From contig JAQUZZ010000026.1 of the NCBI GenBank assembly GCA_028691095.1, forward strand, positions 1 to 10,360: a stretch of 10,360 bases of DNA. Direction: 5' to 3'. A program made the translations under genes and the position numbers. The notes beneath the pieces were generated by a model. That model was not told where the DNA came from. It saw nothing but the letters and a program-made list of their open reading frames with translations, and made no database searches. Positions 1-6,966 of this stretch are shown here, piece by piece (the first letter of the stretch is position 1; every line of letters begins with the position of its first letter). Source of the stretch: Alistipes sp. (GTDB lineage: Bacteria; Bacteroidota; Bacteroidia; Bacteroidales; Rikenellaceae).

Positions 1-781
1 CAGCTTCCAGACTCTGCATGTGTTCGGTGACGGTGCTGACGGCTTTGATGCGCAGCGTCTCACGGAGTTTATTGGCGGAGAGTGCCTCTCCGCTGTGTGT
101 GAGAAGATGGAGCGCGACTCGGCGCAGGGTGGCGTGATCGCGAATCCCTTGAGGAAGGAGGACGTCGCGGGTGAGGATCTCTTCGTAGAGCTGTCGCAAG
201 AGGGTGGGGTCGTCATTGCGTAGGTTGCACGGAAATCCACCACGATGCAGGTACTCCTGCACCGCTTGTGTTGAGCCATTGCGTCGATGTGCGGTCAGAA
301 ACTCACCATAGCAGAGCGGCGACAGAGTGTAGGAAATGATCTGTTCTCGCAGGAAGGGGGCGGTTTCGCGTTGCAGTCGGTGTAGGGTGGGGTGTCCGAC
401 GGTGGCGACGATCTTCTGCTGCCGTGATAAGCGTTGTGCACAGAAGTCCTCCCAGCCCTTGGTGAGATCGACGCGGTGAAACAACATGACTCCTTTTCCC
501 GATTCGTCGATCAGGCGTGCTAACTTCAGAAAATCGGTTTCGTCGAATCCGTCCAGTCGCGGATCGGCAAAGTCGGTGTACCAAGCCTCCGGATAGTCGT
601 TGTGAAAGAGATAGTGTAACCATGTCGTGCATCCGCTGCCACGCACACCCCCGATCAGAAGCATCTGGTGGGTGAGGTAGGGGAGGTCGGTGACCTGTTG
701 TGGGGGAAACGAACGAGCTGAGTTTCTGAGACGGAGTTGCTGATCGGCAATGATCCGGTCTAAACTGCTTTTTTGAATCAT
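1..781 (-). CDS. AAA_14/DUF4143-family protein with degenerate ATPase motifs (partial, C-terminus off the left edge)
   Basis: An open frame runs leftward from ATG (779-781) to the window edge with no stop, giving 260 codons. The layout follows the AAA_14 plus DUF4143 family common in Bacteroidota: a P-loop-like segment at residues 44-55 (GGVRGSGCTTWL), a Walker B-like strand at 98-111 (VMLFHRVDLTKGWE), a sensor-like strand (KIVATVGHPTL), the family's 'SPLCYGEFL' segment, then 'RGGFPCNLRNDDPTLLRQLYEEILTRDVL', cited here only as a landmark of DUF4143. Family members normally have GKTT in the P-loop and DE in Walker B; here the lysine is Cys51 and DE is His102-Arg103, and the usual arginine before the PLSF-like motif also seems missing. 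The frame is intact, so this is not a simple pseudogene, but ATP hydrolysis is unlikely. Cellular role unknown; some relatives are considered toxin-like or defence-associated, without proof here. It is divergent from the porin gene. No earlier in-frame ATG precedes 781. Confidence 0.8.
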   Translation of the reverse strand, partial: MIQKSSLDRIIADQQLRLRNSARSFPPQQVTDLPYLTHQMLLIGGVRGSGCTTWLHYLFHNDYPEAWYTDFADPRLDGFDETDFLKLARLIDESGKGVMLFHRVDLTKGWEDFCAQRLSRQQKIVATVGHPTLHRLQRETAPFLREQIISYTLSPLCYGEFLTAHRRNGSTQAVQEYLHRGGFPCNLRNDDPTLLRQLYEEILTRDVLLPQGIRDHATLRRVALHLLTHSGEALSANKLRETLRIKAVSTVTEHMQSLEA

Positions 782-824
782 TGTTTTGATATTGAATGTA
801 TTGATTGGTTTTGAATCATTGTTT
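771..824. repeat. 16-bp direct repeat over the ATPase-like gene start
   Basis: TTTTGAATCATTGTTT occurs exactly at 771-786 and at 809-824, 38 bases apart. The left copy holds the start codon of the minus-strand gene (779-781); the right copy holds a second minus-strand ATG (817-819). The second ATG opens a 13-codon frame whose TGA overlaps the real ATG as ATGA. This may be a local duplication, an operator pair, or a leader-peptide arrangement. Confidence 0.7.
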
Positions 825-852
825 GTTAGTAACAAATATATCTTTATTTTTG
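822..852 (+). promoter_or_regulatory. candidate promoter for the porin gene
   Basis: TTTG at 822-825, then 19 bases, then TATTTTTG at 845-852 matches the Bacteroidota sigma-ABfr pattern (TTTG, about 19, TAnnTTTG) and has the same spacing as the rpsL promoter in this window. Transcription would start near 858, giving a leader of about 200 bases before the porin ATG at 1059. The spacer contains the opposing -7 box of the leftward gene. Confidence 0.55.
833..840 (-). promoter_or_regulatory. candidate -7 box for the leftward ATPase-like gene
   Basis: Read on the minus strand, 840 to 833 is TATATTTG, a perfect match to the Bacteroidota -7 consensus TAnnTTTG, 52 bases upstream of the start codon at 781. 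No TTG lies at the expected 19-base spacing (about 860-863), so support rests on the -7 box and position alone. Confidence 0.4.
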
Positions 853-938
853 TAAAAATAATTATTGTAAAGTAAAAATGAGTATTAAAGCGTATGAACT
901 TACAAGGAGAAGGGTGTGGGTGCTTTGCGGATTTATAC

Positions 939-946
939 TATTTTTG
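939..946 (+). promoter_or_regulatory. second candidate -7 box upstream of the porin gene
   Basis: TATTTTTG at 939-946 fits TAnnTTTG perfectly and lies 112 bases before the porin start. The position expected for a -33 box holds GTGTGGG rather than TTG, so it is weaker than the promoter at 822-852. It may be an alternative start site or chance in AT-rich DNA. Confidence 0.3.
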
Positions 947-1058
947 CGAAGTTCTAAGTCATTCCAAAGAGTGAGCGCGTTTTTGGGTGCCGGATATGCT
1001 GAGGTATTGATGGTTAATAGATAGCACGTGGTGCTTAAATAGAAGAAAGTAAAGGTTA

Positions 1059-2249
1059 ATGAGGAGACTATTAGGATGGATGGCTGTGGCTATGCTTGGG
1101 AGTCAAGGCGTCTATGCACAACAGGATTCGGTCTCACTGGAGGCTTGCACACGCGTGGAGGTTCCGGAGACACCCACGGCTCTTGAACCCGGTAGCGAGG
1201 GGTTCTATCGACCCAAAATATTTGGCGCGATCAAGGCGCGACTGGAGGTGGATCTCTCGGAGAGTGCCTATCGCTTTAATGTGCGGGCTGCACGTTTCGG
1301 ATTGAAAGGAAATGTGGCTTCCGGAGTGAGTTATCAGATGCAGGTCGATTTTTGTGCCGAGGGTAAGATCACGGTGTTGGATGCTTTCGTTCGCTATCGC
1401 GTCGGGAAATGGGAGGCTTCGCTGGGACAGCAACAGTACCATTTTAGCATTGACATGGATCGTAGTGCGGCGGCAAATCCCTTTGCCAACCGCTCTTTCT
1501 TGGCAAAATATATTACCAGTTATTACGGAAGCGAACTCTCCAACGGCGTTCCGGTTGGCACGGTGAAGAATCTTGGTTCGCGAGACTTGGGATTCAATCT
1601 CTCCTACCGTTTTGCCGGTGCGGTGCCGGTACGTTTGATGGGAAGCCTCTTTAATGGTTCGGGAATCAACAACCCCACATGGAGTGGTTCGGTCAATTAT
1701 CAAGGAAGAATCGAGATCGGGGATCGCGAGAAGTTGCAGACGGCGTTTGCATACTACGGAGGACGCACCCCGTTGCACACGGAGGTATTCGAGCAGGAGG
1801 GCGAGTGGGTGACCCATTCGGTGCGTCAACCCTTGCAGATGGTGGGCGTCGAGGCGCGTTGGCACTATCGGCAATGGTGTCTCGAAGGAGAGTATGCCCG
1901 TCGTTATCTGAAGATGAACGGCCGTCAAGAGGTCTTGGTTGCAACCTTCATTCAGAGCTATTACCACTTTATGTTGCCCGGGAAGACGATCTTCAACTTC
2001 CTAAGTCCGTTGTTGCGATGGGACTTAGGAAATGGTATCGATTATCTTAATACCTTGACCCATCAACGGGAGACCTTCTCGGCAAACCGTATAACAGCCG
2101 GGCTTACTTTGGGAATGAATACGAAGTGGACGATCTCGGAGTTGCGCCTAAACTATGAGAAATATCTTCCGAAGCAGAAACCTTCGGACTTTGAGACCAA
2201 TCGTCAACTGCATGACCGATTCTTTTTGGAGTTGATGATCTCCTTCTAA
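1059..2249 (+). CDS. outer-membrane porin, phosphate-selective porin O/P-like
   Basis: Complete 396-residue protein. It starts with a Sec signal peptide: basic MRR, a hydrophobic core (residues 4-15) and a likely cleavage site after VYA at residue 20, leaving an N-terminal QQ. The mature part alternates polar and aromatic residues as beta-barrel strands do, and ends in FFLELMISF, with the C-terminal Phe of an outer-membrane insertion signal. The N-terminal half follows the porin O/P pattern: a first strand near FGAIKARLEVDLS, an R-A-A-R-F-G-L-K-G segment, a YQMQVDF strand, then 'DAFVRYRVGKWEASLGQQQ'. Length is normal for the family. The role would be passive uptake of small anionic or other solutes through the outer membrane; OprP/OprO of Pseudomonas are phosphate and polyphosphate channels, but the substrate here cannot be read from sequence. 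No SusC/SusD partner or transporter adjoins it. It has its own candidate promoter and terminator and appears monocistronic. Confidence 0.8.
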   Translation: MRRLLGWMAVAMLGSQGVYAQQDSVSLEACTRVEVPETPTALEPGSEGFYRPKIFGAIKARLEVDLSESAYRFNVRAARFGLKGNVASGVSYQMQVDFCAEGKITVLDAFVRYRVGKWEASLGQQQYHFSIDMDRSAAANPFANRSFLAKYITSYYGSELSNGVPVGTVKNLGSRDLGFNLSYRFAGAVPVRLMGSLFNGSGINNPTWSGSVNYQGRIEIGDREKLQTAFAYYGGRTPLHTEVFEQEGEWVTHSVRQPLQMVGVEARWHYRQWCLEGEYARRYLKMNGRQEVLVATFIQSYYHFMLPGKTIFNFLSPLLRWDLGNGIDYLNTLTHQRETFSANRITAGLTLGMNTKWTISELRLNYEKYLPKQKPSDFETNRQLHDRFFLELMISF

Positions 2250-2426
2250 GCATATAGCGCTATGTATTTGGCAATCAATACCTCAATATATCCGGCGTAT
2301 CCCGTGATAAAAAGGGTACGGTAATTCTTCGGGGCTACGCAAAAGCCTGTGCTGGGGAGGGTGGCCTCGGAAGATTGCACCGTGTGCAATGAACGAAGCC
2401 GGCGATTTGTGGAACGTATGGAATAA
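2250..2426 (+). other. structured 3' region between the porin stop and terminator
   Basis: This 177-base stretch has no convincing ORF. It contains the palindrome ATAGCGCTAT (2254-2263) just after the stop, and a two-part hairpin: ATTGCAC (2374-2380) pairs with GTGCAAT (2384-2390), extended by GGC.TCG (2363-2369) with CGA.GCC (2394-2400) across one mismatch. With the terminator that follows it could be a porin 3' UTR or a terminator-ended small RNA. No promoter with correct spacing is visible inside it. Confidence 0.4.
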
Positions 2427-2470
2427 GATCTGGGAAACGAAACATATCGTCTCCCAGGTCTTTGCTTTTT
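2427..2470 (+). terminator. intrinsic terminator after the porin gene
   Basis: Bases 2427-2440 pair with 2447-2460 over 14 positions with a single A/C mismatch (2436/2451) and one G-U pair, closing a 6-base loop (AACATA). The 3' arm is followed directly by TTTGCTTTTT (2461-2470), a typical U-tract. It lies between two convergent genes. On the minus strand only TTATTCC follows the stem, so termination of the opposing gene would be weaker. Confidence 0.85.
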
Positions 2471-2495
2471 GAGGGAGAGGAGTGCTCAGGGAGGG

Positions 2496-2873
2496 TTATA
2501 AAATGGAGCTTTTGTAGCGCATATTGATGCGTTGTGCGCCGCCCCATCGGTTGATCGTCAGGGTGAAGGTGTCGATCAAGGTGTTGTCGCGTAGGATGCG
2601 CCCGCGGAGCGTGAAATCGGGGGCGTCGGAGACGTTGTCGATCTGCGGAGTCCCGATGGGAACCATGTAGATGGAGGCGGAAATCTCGGCCACCGATTCC
2701 GTCGTGCTTAAGGCGTGTCGTGTGGCGACCTTGCAGGGCGAGATGTCGAGGTAGTCGCTGTGGAGTTGTGTTCCGATCGCGTTGAAACTCGTGAGGTTGA
2801 GGTGTAGATTCATCTCCTCACAAGCGGGATTGTCACACTGAACTTCGATACGAAAAATAGCCGTTGCTTTCAT
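2496..2873 (-). CDS. hypothetical protein, 125 residues
   Basis: Read from ATG at 2871-2873 the protein begins MKATAIFRIEVQCDNPACEE and ends RINMRYKSSIL. An earlier in-frame ATG at 2984 would add 37 residues, but that extension (Cys- and His-rich, then KFKRLLKHRI) looks unlike coding sequence, so I prefer the internal start. There is no signal peptide or membrane segment. The sequence alternates short hydrophobic and polar runs (TAIFRIEVQ, NLHLNLTSF, AEISASIYMV, FTLRGRI, TFTLTINRW), suggesting a small beta-rich soluble domain. Cysteines are Cys12, Cys17 (CDNPAC) and one further on, too few for a clear metal site. I do not recognise the family. It stands alone, converges on the porin gene and is divergent from the rpsL operon. 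No good promoter was found upstream on its strand. An ordinary small accessory protein is most likely; a spurious frame is less likely. Confidence 0.55.
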   Translation of the reverse strand: MKATAIFRIEVQCDNPACEEMNLHLNLTSFNAIGTQLHSDYLDISPCKVATRHALSTTESVAEISASIYMVPIGTPQIDNVSDAPDFTLRGRILRDNTLIDTFTLTINRWGGAQRINMRYKSSIL

Positions 2874-3350
2874 AATGCGGTGTTTTAGCAGCCGTTTGAA
2901 TTTCGTTACCCTATTAAGCACAGCGTGCTCTTGTGAGCAATCCACGCATCCGTGTGTCACGCATGTGCCGTGAAAAGGGCTCAATCATGTTTGGAAATTA
3001 TCGGAAACAGCTTCTTGCGCGGAGAGGCAGAGTCTCTTGTCTGTGCAAGGGGAGGGTTACGCTTTTGGGTTCCTTCGATTGCCGAATTGCCCTGCCAAAG
3101 GTGCGTTTTTACTCAAAAAAGTTTAGACAAACATAGGGATAAAATCGGGATTGATTGCAACGGCGCTGGAGAAGTCCATTCCTTGTCTGTGGGCGTTATC
3201 GTGCTGTTGTATAGAATATTAAGCTTGTGTGTATTTGATTGAGTTATGTTTTTGTAATTTCTATAAGAAAATACGATAAACAAGAGGGGGCGATAGGGGG
3301 CTAAAAAGGGCGAAAAGAACGGAAAATCAGTGAAAAAAGCAGGGTTGCGC
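2874..3350. other. gene-poor intergenic region upstream of the rpsL promoter
   Basis: About 480 bases with no convincing gene. Several short frames exist on both strands, but their translations lack family features and overlap control regions. I looked for tRNA-like arms, a CRISPR repeat and an intrinsic terminator and found none. Only a small hairpin AGCAC-AGC-GTGCT near 2918-2930 stands out. The stretch from about 3210 to 3340 is A/T- and purine-rich, as often seen upstream of strong bacterial promoters. Confidence 0.5.
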
Positions 3351-3380
3351 TTGTGGATTCCGAAATTATTGGTAACTTTG
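3351..3380 (+). promoter_or_regulatory. main promoter of the rpsL-rpsG-fusA-S10 operon
   Basis: TTG at 3351-3353, a 19-base spacer, and TAACTTTG at 3373-3380 give a perfect Bacteroidota -33/-7 promoter. The expected start point is about 3385-3388, leaving a leader of nearly 60 bases before rpsL. No comparable match occurs between later genes, so this probably drives all eleven ribosomal and EF-G genes in the window. Confidence 0.85.
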
Positions 3381-3384
3381 CAGT

Positions 3385-3443
3385 CCGTTTGTATGAACGG
3401 CAATTGAATTCATTTAACAAAAGTAAAGGAAAAAGTAAGTAAG
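3385..3443 (+). promoter_or_regulatory. rpsL 5' leader with a hairpin at the predicted transcript start
   Basis: CCGTT (3385-3389) and AACGG (3396-3400) form a 5-pair stem with a 6-base loop right at the expected 5' end. The rest of the leader is A-rich (AACAAAAGTAAAGGAAAAAG), typical of Bacteroidota genes, with a weak AAGGA about 12 bases before the ATG. A 5' hairpin could protect the mRNA or serve in regulation. Confidence 0.4.
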
Positions 3444-3845
3444 ATGCCAACTATTCAACAGTTAGTGCGCAAAGGAAGACTCAAGCCGTGCTTTAAAAGT
3501 AAAGCACCTGCTTTGGATGCGTGTCCTCAGCGTCGTGGCGTTTGTGTCCGTGTTTACACGACCACGCCTAAGAAGCCGAACTCGGCTATGCGTAAAGTTG
3601 CTCGTGTGAGATTGACCAACGGGAAAGAGGTGAATGCCTACATCCCCGGAGAAGGTCATAACTTGCAAGAGCACTCGATCGTTCTCGTACGAGGAGGTCG
3701 TGTGAAAGACCTTCCGGGTGTGCGTTATCACCTGATCCGCGGTGCTATGGATGCCGCAGGCGTAGATGGTCGGAAACAACGTCGCTCGAAATACGGAGCC
3801 AAAAGACCTAAAGCCGGAGCTGCTGCCCCCGCTAAAAAGAAGTAA
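3444..3845 (+). CDS. rpsL: 30S ribosomal protein S12
   Basis: 133 residues, full length with the basic C-terminal tail (AAAPAKKK) seen in Bacteroidota. S12 sits at the 30S decoding centre and helps control codon-anticodon fidelity. The signature segments are present: [23 protein letters not shown] cannot be mistaken, nor can [15 protein letters not shown] later on. The two lysines whose replacement classically gives streptomycin resistance (TPKKPNS and GRVKDLPG) are both wild type. The N-terminal arm [17 protein letters not shown] differs somewhat from the forms I remember (such as KSKSPALDSCP) but is not damaged. It is first gene of the operon, 33 bases before rpsG. In E. coli S7 represses through the rpsL-rpsG spacer; here that spacer is A-rich with only a weak AU stem, so the same mechanism is not evident. 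Confidence 0.98.
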   Translation: MPTIQQLVRKGRLKPCFKSKAPALDACPQRRGVCVRVYTTTPKKPNSAMRKVARVRLTNGKEVNAYIPGEGHNLQEHSIVLVRGGRVKDLPGVRYHLIRGAMDAAGVDGRKQRRSKYGAKRPKAGAAAPAKKK

Positions 3846-3878
3846 TTTAAACAAAACAACACAAAGAGTTTGTAAACA

Positions 3879-4355
3879 ATGAGAAAAGCGAAGCCTAAAA
3901 AGCGAATTCTACTTCCAGATCCCAAGTTCGGAGACGGTCTTGTGACAAGATTTGTGAATAATCTTATGCTGGATGGTAAGAAGAGTATTGCCTATGCGAT
4001 TTTTTATGATGCGATGGAAATCATAGGCGAGAAGATGAAGGATGCGGACAAGGCTCCCCTGGATATCTGGAAGAAAGCCCTTGAGAACATCACTCCCCAA
4101 GTGGAGGTGAAGTCTCGTCGTGTGGGTGGTGCTACTTTCCAGGTGCCAACGGAAGTGAGACCTGAGCGTAAGATTTCAATTGCAATGCGCAACCTTATCC
4201 TTTACTCGAAGAAACGTGCAGGTCGTTCGATGGCAGAGAAAATGGCTGCTGAAATCCAGGCTGCATACAATGAAGAGGGCGCTGCCTTCAAACGTAAAGA
4301 GGAGATGCACCGTATGGCTGAGGCCAATAAAGCATTTGCACACTTCAGATTTTAA
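3879..4355 (+). CDS. rpsG: 30S ribosomal protein S7
   Basis: 158 residues, normal length. S7 is the primary binding protein of the 3' major domain of 16S rRNA and lies at the head of the 30S subunit near the E site. Recognisable parts are the basic N-terminus with [18 protein letters not shown], the conserved [20 protein letters not shown] segment of the RNA-binding beta hairpin, and the C-terminal helix ending [13 protein letters not shown]. The ATG lies 33 bases after rpsL, and the next gene, fusA, starts 19 bases after the stop, consistent with co-transcription. Nothing unusual. Confidence 0.98.
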   Translation: MRKAKPKKRILLPDPKFGDGLVTRFVNNLMLDGKKSIAYAIFYDAMEIIGEKMKDADKAPLDIWKKALENITPQVEVKSRRVGGATFQVPTEVRPERKISIAMRNLILYSKKRAGRSMAEKMAAEIQAAYNEEGAAFKRKEEMHRMAEANKAFAHFRF

Positions 4356-4374
4356 TTAGAGAAGAGATCGTAAA

Positions 4375-6480
4375 ATGGCAAGAGATTTAACATACACCAG
4401 AAATATCGGTATCATGGCTCACATTGATGCCGGTAAAACGACCACTTCGGAGCGTATCCTGTTTTATACGGGAAAAACTCACAAAATCGGAGAGGTGCAC
4501 GAGGGTGCCGCCACGATGGACTGGATGGTGCAGGAGCAGGAGCGTGGTATCACCATCACCTCTGCTGCAACAACAGCCTTCTGGCACTACCAAGATAAAG
4601 TGTATCAGATCAACATCATCGATACCCCGGGTCACGTCGACTTTACCGCTGAGGTAGAGCGTTCGTTGCGTGTGCTGGACGGTGCGGTGGCTACGTTCTG
4701 CGCCGTGGGCGGTGTAGAGCCTCAGTCAGAGACCGTATGGCGTCAGGCCGACAAATATCGCGTGCCGCGTATCGGTTATGTCAACAAAATGGACCGTACC
4801 GGTGCCGACTTCCTGAATGTTTGCGCACAAGTGAAGGAACGCCTCGGGGCCAATGCACTGCCGGTTGTGTTGCCGATCGGTGCGGAGGATAAATTCGTAG
4901 GTTTGGTAGACCTTATATATAATAGGGCGATGATCTACGATGATAGCAAGAAAGCTGAATTGGTCAACTACACCTACCAGGAGATCCCCGACGATATGAA
5001 GGCCGAGGCTGCGGAATGGCGTAATAAGTTGATCGAGGATGTAGCTTCCATGGATGACGCCTTGATGGAGAAGTTCTTTGAGGATCCCGATTCGATCACT
5101 CCCGATGAGTTGATCGCCGCGATCCGGAAGGCTACCATCTCAATGGCCGTCGTTCCGATGCTTTGCGGTTCGTCGTTCAAGAATAAAGGCGTTCAGTTGC
5201 TGCTGGACTATGTAATGGCTTTCCTTCCCTCCCCGCTCGATATCGAGGCTGTGGTGGGAACCGATCCTCGTACCGGTGAGGAGACCGCACGTCATCCCAG
5301 AGAGACTGATCCGTTCTGCGGTCTTGCTTTCAAGATTGCAACCGATCCCTTCGTAGGCCGTTTGGCTTTTGTTCGGGTTTACTCGGGTAAATTGGAGGCC
5401 GGATCCTATGTACACAACAGTCGTTCTGAGAAAAAAGAGCGTATCAGTCGTCTGTACCAGATGCACGCCAACAAGCAAAATCCGATGGAGGTGATTGGTG
5501 CGGGTGATATCTGTGCAGCCGTAGGTTTCAAAGATATTCGTACCGGTGATACACTGTGCGATGAGCAGAATCCCATCGTGCTGGAGTCGATGACCTTCCC
5601 CGAACCGGTGATCGGTTTGGCGATTGAGCCGAAGACTCAGAAAGACTTGGATAAACTGGGTATCGCACTGGGTAAACTCTCCGAAGAGGATCCTACCTTT
5701 ACGGTGAAAACCGACGAGGATAGCGGACAGACCGTCATCAGCGGTATGGGTGAGCTCCACTTGGAGATCATCGTGGATCGTCTGAGACGTGAGTTCGGAG
5801 TCGAGATCAACCAAGGAGCTCCTCAGGTGAACTACAAAGAGGCCATCACCTCTTCCGTTCAGCATCGTGAGGTCTTCAAGAAACAGACGGGTGGTCGTGG
5901 TAAGTTTGCCGATATCATCTTTGAACTCGGCCCTGCCGAAGCTGGTAAATCGGGCTTGGAGTTCGTGGATATGGTGAAAGGCGGTAACATTCCTAAAGAG
6001 TACATCCCCTCAATCCAGAAAGGTTTCGATGCGGCTATGGCAAATGGCCCGTTGGCCGGATTTGTGGTCGACAGCATGAAGGTCACCTTGAAGGATGGAT
6101 CGTTCCACCCGGTGGACTCGGATGCCCTCTCATTTGAAATTTGTGCTCGTAACGGTTTCCGTGAGGCTGCTCGTAAAGCTTCTCCGGTGATCCTCGAACC
6201 GATCATGAAGGTCGAGGTGGTTACTCCCGAAGAGAATATGGGTGATATCATCGGTGACCTGAACAAACGTCGGGGTCAGGTGTCGGGTATGGAATCGCGC
6301 GGTAACGCTCGTGTGATTGATGCCAAAGTACCTCTCTCGGAGATGTTCGGTTACGTGACGGTACTGCGTACCATCTCTTCCGGTCGTGCAACCTCGTCGA
6401 TGGAGTTCTCCCACTTTGAACAAGTGCCGGCGAACTTAGGCAAGGAGATCATCGAAAAAACAAATGGTAAAAAGGAATAA
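4375..6480 (+). CDS. fusA: translation elongation factor G
   Basis: 701 residues, full length. EF-G is the ribosomal GTPase that drives translocation and, with RRF, splits ribosomes. GTPase motifs are intact: G1 AHIDAGKTT (residues 15-23), G2 [11 protein letters not shown]3 DTPGH (83-87, with catalytic His87), G4 NKMD (137-140) and a G5-like [10 protein letters not shown]. Domains II-V follow in the normal order, including the domain IV tip SFHPVDSD with its conserved histidine, and the domain V segment [20 protein letters not shown]. It is the EF-G type encoded in the str operon. Bacteroidota often carry a second EF-G paralog elsewhere; the intact motifs and location make this the canonical copy. 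tuf, which follows fusA in many bacteria, is absent; rpsJ follows after 8 bases, so there is no room for an E. coli-like S10 leader. Confidence 0.98.
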   Translation: MARDLTYTRNIGIMAHIDAGKTTTSERILFYTGKTHKIGEVHEGAATMDWMVQEQERGITITSAATTAFWHYQDKVYQINIIDTPGHVDFTAEVERSLRVLDGAVATFCAVGGVEPQSETVWRQADKYRVPRIGYVNKMDRTGADFLNVCAQVKERLGANALPVVLPIGAEDKFVGLVDLIYNRAMIYDDSKKAELVNYTYQEIPDDMKAEAAEWRNKLIEDVASMDDALMEKFFEDPDSITPDELIAAIRKATISMAVVPMLCGSSFKNKGVQLLLDYVMAFLPSPLDIEAVVGTDPRTGEETARHPRETDPFCGLAFKIATDPFVGRLAFVRVYSGKLEAGSYVHNSRSEKKERISRLYQMHANKQNPMEVIGAGDICAAVGFKDIRTGDTLCDEQNPIVLESMTFPEPVIGLAIEPKTQKDLDKLGIALGKLSEEDPTFTVKTDEDSGQTVISGMGELHLEIIVDRLRREFGVEINQGAPQVNYKEAITSSVQHREVFKKQTGGRGKFADIIFELGPAEAGKSGLEFVDMVKGGNIPKEYIPSIQKGFDAAMANGPLAGFVVDSMKVTLKDGSFHPVDSDALSFEICARNGFREAARKASPVILEPIMKVEVVTPEENMGDIIGDLNKRRGQVSGMESRGNARVIDAKVPLSEMFGYVTVLRTISSGRATSSMEFSHFEQVPANLGKEIIEKTNGKKE

Positions 6481-6488
6481 TCAGCATT

Positions 6489-6794
6489 ATGAGCCAGAAA
6501 ATAAGAATTAAACTGAAATCGTACGATCACAATCTCGTCGATAAGTCGTCGGAGAAGATCGTTAAGACGGTGAAAGGTACAGGTGCCGTGGTGAGCGGCC
6601 CGGTGCCCCTGCCTACGCAGAAGAAGATTTTCACGGTCAACCGTTCAACCTTTGTTAACAAAAAGGCTCGGGAACAGTTCCAACTTTGCACCTTCAAACG
6701 GATTCTCGACATTTACAGCTCGACTCCGAAGACGATTGATGCTTTGATGAAACTCGAATTGCCCAGCGGCGTAGAGGTTGAGATCAAAGTCTGA
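6489..6794 (+). CDS. rpsJ: 30S ribosomal protein S10
   Basis: 101 residues, usual length. S10 sits in the 30S head and in other bacteria also pairs with NusB in transcription antitermination. Diagnostic parts are the N-terminal [17 protein letters not shown], the loop [28 protein letters not shown] and the C-terminal [11 protein letters not shown]. The ATG is 8 bases after fusA. This is the first gene of the classical S10 cluster, here joined directly to str. The 195-base gap after it is the longest spacer in the operon and is strongly structured. Confidence 0.97.
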   Translation: MSQKIRIKLKSYDHNLVDKSSEKIVKTVKGTGAVVSGPVPLPTQKKIFTVNRSTFVNKKAREQFQLCTFKRILDIYSSTPKTIDALMKLELPSGVEVEIKV

Positions 6795-6809
6795 GACTGA
6801 CGCTCTACT

Positions 6810-6846
6810 CTCCGGCAAGGTGCTTTCCCGTAAACGGGGCACGGAG
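6810..6846 (+). other. first hairpin of the rpsJ-rplC spacer
   Basis: CCCG (6827-6830) pairs with CGGG (6835-6838) around a TAAA loop. GTGC (6820-6823) pairs with GCAC (6839-6842), with TTT bulged on the 5' side. CTCC (6810-6813) pairs with GGAG (6843-6846) across an internal gap. It begins 16 bases after the rpsJ stop and has no T-tract, so it is not a terminator. Confidence 0.5.
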
Positions 6847-6889
6847 TCGGTAGACGGAGCAACAGAATCGACGGAACAACAAAAATCCC

Positions 6890-6966
6890 GGCAAAGGCTT
6901 GACGGAACGGCATCGTGAGGTGCATTGCATCTCACGATGATCGCAGCCGGTCAAGTGGACTTTGCC
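6890..6966 (+). promoter_or_regulatory. large composite hairpin before rplC, candidate r-protein leader
   Basis: Three nested stems are visible. GGCAAAG (6890-6896) pairs with CTTTGCC (6960-6966), 7 pairs. CTTGAC (6898-6903) pairs with GTCAAG (6950-6955), 6 pairs plus a G-U. The apical stem 6911-6923 pairs with 6927-6939, 13 pairs with one G-U, closing a 3-base ATT loop. Asymmetric internal loops separate them (6904-6910 against 6940-6949; 6956-6959 bulged). The element ends 23 bases before the rplC ATG and has no U-tract. This fits a cis-regulatory RNA controlling rplC and downstream genes, perhaps by L4 or L3, but no binding partner is shown by the sequence. Confidence 0.6.

Noticed and set aside
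303..632. 109-codon minus-strand frame overlapping the ATPase-like gene.
   Set aside because: It lies in another frame of the same strand as the AAA_14/DUF4143-like gene and is Arg/His/Thr-rich with no domain.
888..1034. 48-codon plus-strand ORF in the porin upstream region, with a hydrophobic stretch VWVLCGFILFL.
   Set aside because: It follows a candidate promoter, but it has a run of rare arginine codons, contains the second -7 box and ends just before the porin. No family likeness; more likely leader sequence than a gene.
1134..1967. 277-codon frame antisense to the porin gene.
   Set aside because: The porin reads as a complete signal peptide plus beta-barrel with a C-terminal Phe. The antisense product has no recognisable features and is a shadow of porin codon bias.
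2933..3242. Two overlapping plus-strand frames (67 and 96 codons).
   Set aside because: Translations show no domain or signal, they overlap each other in different frames, and there is no promoter or leader of Bacteroidota type before them.
2874..3350. Search for a tRNA, CRISPR repeat or mobile-element end in the long gap.
   Set aside because: No cloverleaf arms, no regularly spaced repeats, no terminal inverted repeats or transposase fragments were seen.
3113..3403. 96-codon minus-strand frame upstream of rpsL.
   Set aside because: It covers the rpsL promoter and leader and has the Phe/Pro/Asn composition expected from A/T- and purine-rich noncoding DNA.
6956..6964. Possible promoter -7 box (GGACTTTG) before rplC.
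   Set aside because: It lacks the TA of TAnnTTTG, has no TTG at 19 bases, and overlaps the base-paired arm of the hairpin.
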